The notes under the pieces are model-generated. The model worked only from the letters and a program-made list of their open reading frames with translations. It had not been told where the DNA came from and did no database searches. The translations under genes and the position numbers were made by a program. Below, piece by piece: positions 1 through 6,384 of a stretch of DNA of 10,467 nt. This DNA is from Thermoleophilia bacterium. Lineage in GTDB: Bacteria > Actinomycetota > Thermoleophilia > Miltoncostaeales > Miltoncostaeaceae. The stretch spans positions 1 to 10,467 of the forward strand of contig JAOTZF010000036.1 in assembly GCA_029861485.1 (NCBI GenBank), read 5' to 3'. How positions within the stretch are numbered: the first letter of the stretch is position 1; each line of letters opens with the position of its first letter.

Positions 1-5
1 CGACG

Positions 6-1628
6 ATGACCGGCGCCGACTGGCTGCTGGACGCCCTGGCCGCGGAAGGCGTTCACCACCTCTTCGGCAATCCCGGTTCCACGGAGCTACCGATCATCGA
101 TGCCCTCGGGCGGCAGGACTCGGTCGAGTACGTGCTCTGCCTTCACGAGGCCGCCGCGCTCGGCATTGCCGATGGCTACGCCCAGGCCGCGGGCGGGCTT
201 GCCGCGGTTAACGTCCACGTGCAACCGGGCGCCGCGAACGCTCTGTCGGGCATCCTGAACGCCCGCCGGGCCCGCGTGCCGCTGCTGGTGACCGTGGGAC
301 AGCAGGTCACCGAGCTGCTGTCCCACGCGCCCTTTCTCGGCGGCGAGATCGTGGAGCTGGTGGCGCCGCTCGCCAAGGGCGCGTGGGAGCCAACCTCGCA
401 CGCGGAGCTCGGCCGCGACTTCCGCGCGGCGGTGCGCTGCGCCCTCACGCCGCCGTACGGCCCGGCCGTCCTGAGCATCCCACTCGACGTCCAAGCCGGC
501 CCGGCGCCACCTGCCCACCTGCCGGGCCCGCGACCCCGGGCATCCGCGCCGGATCCATACGCCCTCGACCGCGCCGCCGCGCTGCTGCGCTCGGCACGCC
601 GGCCGGCCGTGCTCGCCGGCGACGAAGTCGTGCATGCACGCGCGGAGCGCGAGCTCGCAGAGCTCGCCGAGTGGCTCGATGCGCCGGTTCTGGGCGAGCC
701 CTACGGCGCCCGCGCCCCACTTCGCACCGACCATCCCCTGTGGGGCGGGCCGCTTCCCGGCTTCGCGGCGGAGATCCAGCCCATGCTCGAGCCCTACGAT
801 GTCCTGCTTGCCGTCGGGATGCCCGTCTTCCGGCTCTTCGGCCCGAGCCCGGGCTCGCCACTGGGAACCGAGCAGCAGCTGATCCATCTGGATGTCGATC
901 CCGAGGAAATCGGCCGCAGCCACCGGCCGGACGTCGGAATCGTCGGAGACCCGCGCGCCGGCCTCGCGGGACTCGCCCTACGCCTCGACGCGGTGCCCGG
1001 TGACGCCCCGGAACCCACTCAGAATGTCCAGGAGCCTGCCACGGGAGATCAGATCACCCCGGCCGTGCTCGCGGGCGCCGTCGCCGAGGTTGTCGAGCCG
1101 GAGGACATCGTGGTGGACGAGGCCCTGACGGCCGGCCGCAGCCTGCGCCGGGCGCTGGCGCCGCGCGATGCCGGCAGCTGGTTCGCGCACCGAGGAAGCG
1201 CGCTCGGCTGGGGCCTGCCCGCCGCCATCGGCGTGGCGATGGCAAAGCCCGACCGGCGCGTGATGGTGGTCCACGGCGATGGAAGCCTGCTGTTCGGACT
1301 CCCCGCCCTCTGGACCGCAGCCAACCGCCTGCAGCCCCTCGCCATGGTCGTCGCCGACAATCGGGGCTACGAGATCCTGCGAGCGGGCCTGGAGGGCATG
1401 ACCGGCTCCGCCGAAGGGCCATGGCCAGGGCTTGCGCTGACCGAGCCCCCGGTCGATCTGGTGGCGCTCTGCCGAGGATTCGGCGCAGATGTGCGAACTG
1501 CCGAGAGCGCCGACGCGCTGCGGCGCGAGCTGGCGGGCATCTGGCATCGGGCGACGGATGGGCCTGCCGTCGTGATCGCCCGAGTTGAGGGTCGCACCGC
1601 CCCGGTGGGCTATCCGCTCGGCGCTTAG
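6..1628 (+). CDS. mdlC: Benzoylformate decarboxylase-like ThDP-dependent enzyme
   Basis: A 540-residue member of the thiamine-diphosphate decarboxylase/acetolactate synthase superfamily, closest by eye to benzoylformate decarboxylase, which converts benzoylformate to benzaldehyde and CO2 in mandelate breakdown. Length is near the 528 residues of the Pseudomonas enzyme. The N-terminal Pyr domain (about 1-165) has GNPGSTELP with Ser25, LHEAAALGIADGYAQ with the cofactor-activating Glu48, and His71; these match Ser26, Glu47 and His70 of the family. A middle domain (about 185-330) follows. The C-terminal PP domain (about 350-530) has the Mg-ThDP motif from GDGS (424-427) to Asn452, with ALWTAAN between. 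The position of family His281 is Phe278 (GMPVFRLF). No membrane segment; expected cytosolic. The ATG lies 5 bases from the window edge, so a longer N-terminus cannot be ruled out, but the Pyr domain looks complete. The stop overlaps that of the convergent capA-like gene. Substrate is uncertain: other 2-oxo acids are possible. Confidence 0.85.
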   Translation: MTGADWLLDALAAEGVHHLFGNPGSTELPIIDALGRQDSVEYVLCLHEAAALGIADGYAQAAGGLAAVNVHVQPGAANALSGILNARRARVPLLVTVGQQVTELLSHAPFLGGEIVELVAPLAKGAWEPTSHAELGRDFRAAVRCALTPPYGPAVLSIPLDVQAGPAPPAHLPGPRPRASAPDPYALDRAAALLRSARRPAVLAGDEVVHARAERELAELAEWLDAPVLGEPYGARAPLRTDHPLWGGPLPGFAAEIQPMLEPYDVLLAVGMPVFRLFGPSPGSPLGTEQQLIHLDVDPEEIGRSHRPDVGIVGDPRAGLAGLALRLDAVPGDAPEPTQNVQEPATGDQITPAVLAGAVAEVVEPEDIVVDEALTAGRSLRRALAPRDAGSWFAHRGSALGWGLPAAIGVAMAKPDRRVMVVHGDGSLLFGLPALWTAANRLQPLAMVVADNRGYEILRAGLEGMTGSAEGPWPGLALTEPPVDLVALCRGFGADVRTAESADALRRELAGIWHRATDGPAVVIARVEGRTAPVGYPLGA

Positions 1629-2851
1629 GGAGCGGTGATGCGACCGCTGCTCGTGATCGTGACGGCGCGCTTCTTGCCGAAGTCTCGTTGCGAGAGCGTG
1701 CGCACCCGGCCGATCGCATCGCCCCCGGGCTTGGGCACCCCTTGGGCGTTCAGCTTCACGGGGAACAGGCGCCCGGCGAGCAACCGCCCGGTGCCGTCGA
1801 CGGTGACCGTGAGGCTCGCGCCGATCCCCAGGGCACCGCTGGTCTGCAGCGAGCGATAGCCGACGAAGTTCCCCAGGCTGTAGGCGATCAGCCGGTTGCG
1901 GAAGACCTCCATGCCGCGCAGGACGTGAGGGCCGTGCCCGATCACCAGGTCCGCGCCGGCGATCACCGCCGCACGGGCGAACGTTCGGGGGTCTCCGCGC
2001 TGCTCGCCGAGAAAGGTCTCCGACTCGCGCGGCACGCGCGCGGCGTCCGTGCCCTCGGCTCCGGCGTGCATCGTGGCGATCACGATATCGGCCTGGCGGC
2101 CGGCCTCCTTGGTGATCTCCCGCACGGCGTCGAGATCGGTGAGCGAATTGGCGAACTCGTACGGTGCGAAGCCGACCACCGCGATACGAAGCCCGGTGGT
2201 GCGAAATCGGCTGATCTTGCCCTTGGGCCCCGTGTGCATGATGTCGTGGGCGCGGAGCGCGGCGATGGTGGAGTCGAGGCCGCTCTGGCCGTAGTCGAGG
2301 GCGTGGTTGTTCGCGAGGTTCATGATCGTGAACCCGGCAAGCGCGAGATGCGACGCATAGCTGGTGGGGGTTCGGAAGGCAAAGCAGGTGGGCGGCGGCG
2401 GCGCACCGCCGGTGGCCGTGCCCTCGTCGGTCCGCTCGGGGTCGGCGTCGTCGGCCGCTACCTCAGCCGACGGGCACTTCGACGTACCGCCGTCGGTCAG
2501 CGGGCCTTCGAGGTTGCCGAGCACGAGGGCGCCCTTGAGGTTCCCATCCACGGCCTGGAACAGCGACGCGCCCCCGTCCGGCGGTAGCCCCCCTTCGGGC
2601 GTGCCCATCACGATGTCGCCCACCGCGCTGAGCGTCACTCGCTGACGGCGCTTGCGGGCAAGCTCGCGCTTGTCGGGCTTTGCGCGCGTGGCGCTCGCGC
2701 TCGCCTGCTCGGTGGTGCCGCCATCGCCAAGCGCCGCGATTCCCGCCGCGCCGATCACGCCGCCGATCACGGCCACGGCCGCGAACAGAGCCCCTAGGTA
2801 CATCCGCCTGCGCCGACGCTTCCAGACGTCCTCGCGCCACCGCTCGTCCAC
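1625..2851 (-). CDS. CapA/PGA_cap-type metallophosphatase, membrane-anchored
   Basis: A 408-residue protein of the CapA family (poly-gamma-glutamate capsule synthesis protein fold, calcineurin-like metallophosphatase). The N-terminus is basic (KRRRRR at 11-16), followed by one hydrophobic segment at about 18-41, giving a signal anchor with the enzymatic part outside. The domain from about 71 to 370 has the expected blocks: SAVGDI with Asp79, GNLEGPL (112-118), NLANNHALDYG (178-188), an MHAG block (261-264) where many relatives have HWG, GHGPHVLRG (305-313), and YSLGNF (324-329). Between blocks, a Pro/Gly/acid-rich insertion is bounded by Cys126 and Cys156, which could form a disulfide outside the cell. 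The start is GTG; a strong AAGGAGG sits about 30 bases upstream inside a small hairpin, so start choice is uncertain. An ATG at codon 17 would remove the basic leader. It lies 39 bases after the regulator gene on the same strand and may be co-transcribed. No cap biosynthesis partners are present, so a role in poly-gamma-glutamate synthesis is not shown. Confidence 0.82.
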   Translation of the reverse strand: MDERWREDVWKRRRRRMYLGALFAAVAVIGGVIGAAGIAALGDGGTTEQASASATRAKPDKRELARKRRQRVTLSAVGDIVMGTPEGGLPPDGGASLFQAVDGNLKGALVLGNLEGPLTDGGTSKCPSAEVAADDADPERTDEGTATGGAPPPPTCFAFRTPTSYASHLALAGFTIMNLANNHALDYGQSGLDSTIAALRAHDIMHTGPKGKISRFRTTGLRIAVVGFAPYEFANSLTDLDAVREITKEAGRQADIVIATMHAGAEGTDAARVPRESETFLGEQRGDPRTFARAAVIAGADLVIGHGPHVLRGMEVFRNRLIAYSLGNFVGYRSLQTSGALGIGASLTVTVDGTGRLLAGRLFPVKLNAQGVPKPGGDAIGRVRTLSQRDFGKKRAVTITSSGRITAP

Positions 2852-2867
2852 GCTCGTGATGGTAGAC

Positions 2868-2885
2868 GGAGGCGCGGTCGCCTCC
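2868..2885. promoter_or_regulatory. Small hairpin covering the Shine-Dalgarno before capA
   Basis: On the minus strand the gap between the regulator stop and the capA-like start contains GGAGGCG-ACCG-CGCCTCC, a perfect 7 bp stem with a 4-base loop. The 5' arm holds most of an AAGGAGG Shine-Dalgarno (2881-2887). If folded in mRNA it would hide that site. No T run follows, so it is not a standard terminator. The Shine-Dalgarno is too far (about 30 bases) from the GTG used here, so its real partner start codon is unclear. Confidence 0.35.
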
Positions 2886-2890
2886 TTGGG

Positions 2891-3894
2891 TCAGGGCACC
2901 AGGGCGTCGCTGGCGATCTGCCGCGCGGCCCGCACGGGATCCTGGGGCAGTATGCGGGCTCCCATCGATCGGGCGCTGCTAACCTCCATGCCCTCGCACG
3001 AGACGTAGAGGGTCAATCCGTCCGCAAGACGCCGCAGCCGCTCTCGCTCGCCGACGAGAGCCTCCTCGCTACTGACATCCACGAGGACGACATCCGGAGA
3101 CACGGCTTCCGCGGCGGCGGCGACGGTATCGAAGCGAACGTCGGCCCCGAGGAACACCACCGCCCACCCGCGTGCGTTAAGCGCGACACCGGTGCAGATC
3201 AGCGCGACATCGCTGTGTTGACGAGGCGCGCAAGCCAGAAGCGCCCGCCCCGCCCGCCCCTGATGCCAGGTCTTGGCCCGCTCGAGCATGCGCCCCCGCA
3301 GCAAGGGCGTCGCGAAGCGGGCCCGGGCATCGGCCAGATCGCTCGACTCCCAGGGGTCGCTTGCCTCAGCCAGGTAGGGAGCCACGCCATGGGTGAGCAG
3401 CGAGTCGATGCTCATCAGGCGGGACAAGCGATCGACCGCCTCGTGGGCCCCCTTGCCGTCGAATCGCTCGATCGCCGCACGCAGGTGTGCGAAAGGATCG
3501 GCCGTGCTGATCGGCGCCGACGCTGAGTCGTCCGTTTCCCCCACGGAGCGATGCGGATAGTCCTGAAGGGTGCGCCGGGCGGCCTCTGCGGCGGGCACGC
3601 CACCGTCGATGCGATTGCGCATCGTGCGGGCGCGTCGCTCATCCATCGGGAAGTACAGGCGGAAGCCGCCTTGAGTGCGCTCCGGCTGGAAGAGCCCGTA
3701 GCGACGTTCCCATGCGCGCAGGACCTCGGGGCTGACTCCTGTGCGCAGCGAAAGCTCGCCGATCCGAATTCGTTCGTCGGGCTGGGGCGGCTCCGGTTCC
3801 GCGGTGTCGATATCGGCCTCGAGCGGGGTAGTCGTAATCGCGCCTGAGCGTACGGGGGGCCTGTGTATAGATCAACGGCACAGCCCACCCCCAT
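2891..3894 (-). CDS. MerR-family regulator with cobalamin-binding-like domain; apparent frame break near 5' end
   Basis: A likely transcription regulator of the MerR/LitR/CarH type. Reading the frame that ends at 2891 upstream gives IRIGELSLRTGVSPEVLRAW, then ERRYGLFQPERTQGGFRLYF, a typical MerR winged-helix HTH. A helical linker follows and then a B12-binding-like fold (ALLACAPRQHSDVAL, ARGWAVVFLGADV, DVVLVDVSS). The first ATG in this frame is at 3646, which would cut off the HTH. The frame stays open to a TGA at 3872-3874 with no ATG, GTG or TTG. An ATG at 3892-3894, with AGGA 11 bases upstream, lies in another frame; one extra C in the C6 run (3854-3859) joins the two into a 334-residue protein. 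I therefore annotate from 3894. Alternatives are a start at ATT (3836-3838), a sequencing error, or a recent real frameshift. Cobalamin signatures are weak: the usual Trp-x9-Glu-His is Trp-x9-Ala-Arg (Trp99 counted from the 3646 ATG). His144 fits the lower ligand, but neighbouring motif residues and the later Gly-Gly are changed. Effector and targets are unknown. Confidence 0.75.
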
Positions 3895-3907
3895 GAATAG
3901 GTTATTC
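3895..3907. promoter_or_regulatory. 13 bp palindrome next to the regulator ATG; possible operator
   Basis: GAATAGGTTATTC is a perfect hyphenated palindrome (5 bp arms, 3 bp centre) in an AT-rich patch, abutting the ATG at 3892-3894 and overlapping the likely Shine-Dalgarno on the minus strand. MerR-type regulators often bind dyads in their own promoter region, so autoregulation is a reasonable guess, but one short palindrome is weak evidence. Confidence 0.3.
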
Positions 3908-3921
3908 CTGTAAATTCGGCA

Positions 3922-3948
3922 TTTTTACGCCCTCCACAGCGTTGTCCA
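3922..3948 (-). promoter_or_regulatory. Possible promoter for the MerR-type regulator
   Basis: On the minus strand, TGGACA (3948-3943, five of six matches to TTGACA) is followed after 15 bases by TAAAAA (3927-3922, four of six to TATAAT). Spacing is shorter than the ideal 17. It would start RNA about 20 bases before the ATG at 3894, leaving room for the AGGA at 3909-3906. The -35 lies within the TTGTCCACA element on the other strand. Confidence 0.25.
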
Positions 3949-4013
3949 CATTCACGCGCTCTTCTGGGGAAAACCTGGACACCAATCCGCACGTAGCACG
4001 AATACTCTGGACA
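3942..4013. promoter_or_regulatory. Three helically phased TGTCCA elements, one inside a TTGTCCACA DnaA-box-like site
   Basis: TGTCCA occurs at 3943-3948 (plus), 3976-3981 (minus) and 4008-4013 (minus). The steps are 33 and 32 bases, about three DNA turns, so all three face the same side. The first is inside TTGTCCACA (3942-3950), which matches the DnaA box form known in actinobacteria. Related TCCACA (3933-3938, plus) and TTTTCCCCA (3973-3965, minus) words lie nearby, next to an AT-rich stretch (3895-3927). The third copy ends 5 bases before the plus-strand -35 at 4019. It could be an activator/repressor array or a DnaA-binding cluster. No origin-type neighbours (dnaA, dnaN, rpmH) are present, so I do not call an origin. 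Confidence 0.4.
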
Positions 4014-4018
4014 GAACC

Positions 4019-4047
4019 TTGACTCCGCCGGGTGTTGGCGCTTTTAT
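4019..4047 (+). promoter_or_regulatory. Sigma70-like promoter facing the small-RNA candidate
   Basis: TTGACT (4019-4024, five of six to TTGACA) and TTTTAT (4042-4047, four of six to TATAAT) are separated by 17 bases, the ideal spacing. The predicted start is about 4054. No plus-strand protein gene follows, which points to a non-coding transcript. Confidence 0.45.
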
Positions 4048-4053
4048 TCGGTT

Positions 4054-4195
4054 CGGCGGCACCTTCGGTGTTCGCTACGGCAGCCTCAACGGGTCGTTCT
4101 CAGAGCTACCGCTGGGGCATTCAGCCCGCCCGACCCCCTTGTCGTGGCGCGCAGGACCGGCGGGAGTGGGCAGCTCCCGCCGGTCCTCTTATCTC
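4054..4195 (+). ncRNA. Candidate structured small RNA (about 140 nt)
   Basis: A stretch between a good promoter and a strong terminal hairpin, with no supported coding frame. Three stems can be drawn by eye. Stem 1 (4056-4075) is GCGGCACC with GGTG and TCGC around a TTC loop, with one bulged T. Stem 2 (4091-4136) pairs GGGTCG with CGACCC and holds an inner GGGC/GCCC hairpin around ATTCA. Stem 3 (4153-4187) is a perfect 14 bp stem followed by CTTATCT. I do not recognise it as tRNA, tmRNA, RNase P RNA, SRP RNA or 6S RNA, and I see no cobalamin riboswitch box. The same hairpin sits just after the stop of the opposing lipoate ligase gene, so stem 3 may serve that gene alone. No expression or conservation evidence is available from the sequence. 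Confidence 0.35.
4153..4187. terminator. Strong hairpin, likely bidirectional terminator
   Basis: AGGACCGGCGGGAG and CTCCCGCCGGTCCT form a perfect 14 bp stem around a 7-base loop. It begins one base after the stop codon (4189-4191) of the minus-strand lipoate ligase gene and closes the operon. On the minus side no T run follows; on the plus side the tail is CTTATCT, only moderately T-rich. Hairpins with poor T tails are common in high-GC actinobacteria. Confidence 0.7.
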
Positions 4196-4914
4196 CCGGT
4201 TTCCGTGAGCGCCGCGTAGGTGCTCACGGAGGCCTTTTCTTCGCGCTGGAGCTCGGTATCGGTGAGGCCGGAAGGCGCTCGCCGACCACCGAGAGCCTCG
4301 CCCAGCCTCGCCCGCAGGTGCTGAACGAGCGTGCCTCGGCGCACCTCGGGCCGGAGCGTCGCGAGGTCGACGACGCGGGCGCGGAGCGCTGCTGCCAGCC
4401 GTTCGGTGTCCACGAACAACGTCTCAGCGAGTGTCGCACCGTCGAAACGCATGGGAATGCCCACTTGGAATGCCCCACCGGTACGACGCCGCACCTGGGA
4501 AAGGCCGACGATCTTTCGGCCGTCGGCCGTGAGCTCCCACGGGGAGAGCCCGCCAAAGCACGAAGCCTCCAGCACCTGGTCGGGGGTGTCGGCGCGAGCC
4601 CGACGCACGTCGACGAGGTCGGCCTCGACGTTGCAGTCCGCCAGGGCCCGCCGCACGGCTTCGCCCACCCAGCGATATGCAGCGACGACATCGGCTCCGA
4701 GCAGCTCGTGACCGGGCGGCAGCACCACGTCGAGCGCAACCAGGTCCGCATCCCAGAGGACCGCACCGCCGCCGCTCGCCCGGCGATGAACCGGGAGGCC
4801 CAGCCGCGTGCACGCCTGCCAGTCGACGGGCGGCGGTGCAGCGCTTCGGCCCACGATCAACGCGGGTGCAGTCAGGTCGCACCAGCTCACGACCGGGCTG
4901 GCGCCGGGTTCCAT
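4189..4914 (-). CDS. Lipoate-protein ligase / octanoyltransferase family protein (BPL/LplA/LipM fold)
   Basis: A 241-residue protein (from the ATG at 4914) of the biotin/lipoate ligase fold, expected to attach lipoate, or transfer octanoate, to lipoyl domains. Seen: HRRASGGGAVLWD (43-55), the substrate-binding loop of the family; ADGRKIVGLSQ (130-140) with Lys134, which matches the lysine that contacts the lipoyl carboxyl; and RTGGAFQVGIPM. ASCFGGLSPWEL (117-128) carries Cys119 where LipM-type octanoyltransferases have their catalytic cysteine, so LipM-like activity is as likely as LplA-like. The in-frame sequence upstream reads WRDIGP, resembling the usual N-terminal strand of the family, but has no ATG, GTG or TTG; a CTG at 5001-4999, 7 bases after the lpdA stop, would include it. 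The true start may therefore be 5001. Last gene of the kgd-lpdA operon, which supplies both its substrate domain and its pathway context. Confidence 0.8.
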   Translation of the reverse strand: MEPGASPVVSWCDLTAPALIVGRSAAPPPVDWQACTRLGLPVHRRASGGGAVLWDADLVALDVVLPPGHELLGADVVAAYRWVGEAVRRALADCNVEADLVDVRRARADTPDQVLEASCFGGLSPWELTADGRKIVGLSQVRRRTGGAFQVGIPMRFDGATLAETLFVDTERLAAALRARVVDLATLRPEVRRGTLVQHLRARLGEALGGRRAPSGLTDTELQREEKASVSTYAALTETGR

Positions 4915-5008
4915 CGCAGTGAGGATGGCCTCGAGGCGACCGAGCGCCCGCGGCGCGGGCAGCGTGGCCGGCCCGATGTCCCGCCAGGCGCCGATACTCA
5001 GGCCGGGC

Positions 5009-6379
5009 TCAGGACAGGTACGGCGCCACGCCCTCGCCCTGATGGGCGGCGTGCATCACCAGCTCGCTCACGGTGGGATGAGCGTGGATCACGTGGCCGA
5101 GATCGCTCATCGAGAGGCCGTCGGACATGGCGACGCCGATCTCCTGGATCAACTCGACGGCGTGCACGCCCATGATCGTGGCCCCCAGCAGGAGGTCGGT
5201 CTCCGCGTCGGCCACGAGTTGGACGAAGCCGTTGCTGTCGCCCTCACCGAGGGCCTTGCCGTTTCCCCCGTAGCGCGCCTGGCCGATCTTCACCTCGTGC
5301 CCGGCCTCCTTGGCGGCGTCGGCATGCAGGCCGACGGTGGCGATCTCGGGATGGGTGTAGATGCAGCTTGGCACCACCGTGCGATCCATCGGCAGCTGGA
5401 TCTGACCGAGCGCGTTCTCTATCGCGCGATGGGCCTCGGCCTCTGCCAAGTGCGCGAGCTGCATGCCGCCGATGCAGTCGCCAGCACCCCAGATCTTCGG
5501 GTTCGCCGAGCGGAGGTACTCGTCCACCACCATGTGGCCGCGCTCGGTGACCTCGACGCCGACCTCCTCCAGACCGATGTTCGCCGCCTGGGACCGGCGC
5601 CCGATTGACACGAGGAGCTTCTCGGCCTCGATCGTCGAGCCGTCTCCGAGCTTGGCGACCACGCCGTCGTCCCGATACTCTCCGATCGAGTCCACCGACT
5701 GGTCCAGCAGGATGGTGACGTCCTCCTTCTCGAGCTCGCGCTGAAACTGGCTCGCGGTGCGGTTGTCGATCCCGGCCAACAGCCGCGGCAGGATCTCCAC
5801 GACGGTGACTTCGGTGCCGAGAGGTGCGAAGAGGCTCGCGAACTCGCAGCCGATCACTCCACCGCCCACCACGAGCATGCTCTCAGGGACCCTGTCCAGA
5901 GTCAGGATCTCGTTGGAGGTGAGAATCGCCGGGTGGTCCATGTCCAGCATCGGCAGCCCGTCGGGCTCGGTACCGACGCAGACGATCAGCACGTCGAACG
6001 GATAGCTCTGGCCGTCCACGACCACGGCATCGCCGTCGACCTCGCCCTGCCCGTAGACGACGTTCACGCCCTTGCGCTTGGCGACGCTCTCGACGCCGGT
6101 GCGAAGCCCGGTCACGATCTCGTCCTTGCGCTGCATCATGCGGGGGAAGTTGATGCTGACCTCGGGAACCTCGAGGCCGAACTCGTCGGCGCGGCGCACC
6201 TTGCGCAGCAGGTCCGCCGTCGCGAGCAGGGCCTTGGTCGGGATGCAGCCCCAGTTGAGGCAGGTACCTCCAACCTGGGCCCGTTCGACCATCGTCACCT
6301 CCGCACCGAGCTGGGCGGCTCTGAACGCGGCGACATCGCCCGCGGGACCGCCGCCGAGCACCACGACCTTTTGACTCAA
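5009..6379 (-). CDS. lpdA: Dihydrolipoyl dehydrogenase (E3)
   Basis: The 456-residue FAD enzyme that reoxidises dihydrolipoyl groups of 2-oxo acid dehydrogenase complexes and makes NADH. The FAD motif is LGGGPAG (8-14). The redox disulfide is GGTCLNWGCIPTK with Cys40 and Cys45. The NAD domain has VVGGGVIGCEFAS (170-182). The second FAD contact is IWGAGDCIGGMQLAHLA (296-312). The dimer-interface catalytic pair is His434-Glu439 in HAHPTVSE. Length is normal and all key residues are present. The start is TTG; a CGGGAG Shine-Dalgarno lies 8 bases upstream within the last codons of kgd, whose stop is only 5 bases away, so the two are probably translationally coupled. Being sandwiched between the E2-E1 fusion and a lipoyl-attachment enzyme, it is probably the E3 of this complex, though it may also serve pyruvate dehydrogenase. 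Confidence 0.95.
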   Translation of the reverse strand: MSQKVVVLGGGPAGDVAAFRAAQLGAEVTMVERAQVGGTCLNWGCIPTKALLATADLLRKVRRADEFGLEVPEVSINFPRMMQRKDEIVTGLRTGVESVAKRKGVNVVYGQGEVDGDAVVVDGQSYPFDVLIVCVGTEPDGLPMLDMDHPAILTSNEILTLDRVPESMLVVGGGVIGCEFASLFAPLGTEVTVVEILPRLLAGIDNRTASQFQRELEKEDVTILLDQSVDSIGEYRDDGVVAKLGDGSTIEAEKLLVSIGRRSQAANIGLEEVGVEVTERGHMVVDEYLRSANPKIWGAGDCIGGMQLAHLAEAEAHRAIENALGQIQLPMDRTVVPSCIYTHPEIATVGLHADAAKEAGHEVKIGQARYGGNGKALGEGDSNGFVQLVADAETDLLLGATIMGVHAVELIQEIGVAMSDGLSMSDLGHVIHAHPTVSELVMHAAHQGEGVAPYLS

Positions 6380-6384
6380 ACGTC

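Noticed and set aside
1625..1628. 4 bp stop-to-stop overlap of convergent genes (TTAG) as a special signal
   Set aside because: Such overlaps are common in compact genomes and arise simply from shared stop-codon letters.
3895..4013. Chromosomal origin of replication
   Set aside because: There is a perfect TTGTCCACA and an AT-rich patch, but only one perfect box and no dnaA, dnaN, gyr or rpmH neighbours.
3860..4140. Cobalamin riboswitch before the B12-type regulator
   Set aside because: I looked for the conserved B12 box and its kissing-loop partners on both strands and did not see them.
4019..4219. 66-codon plus-strand frame with a TTG start
   Set aside because: The TTG is the proposed -35 element, no Shine-Dalgarno precedes it, and the frame runs through the terminator stem; a non-coding RNA fits better.
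4144..5175. 343-codon plus-strand frame across the ligase gene
   Set aside because: Starts inside the terminator hairpin, is antisense to two conserved genes, and has low-complexity Arg/Pro composition.
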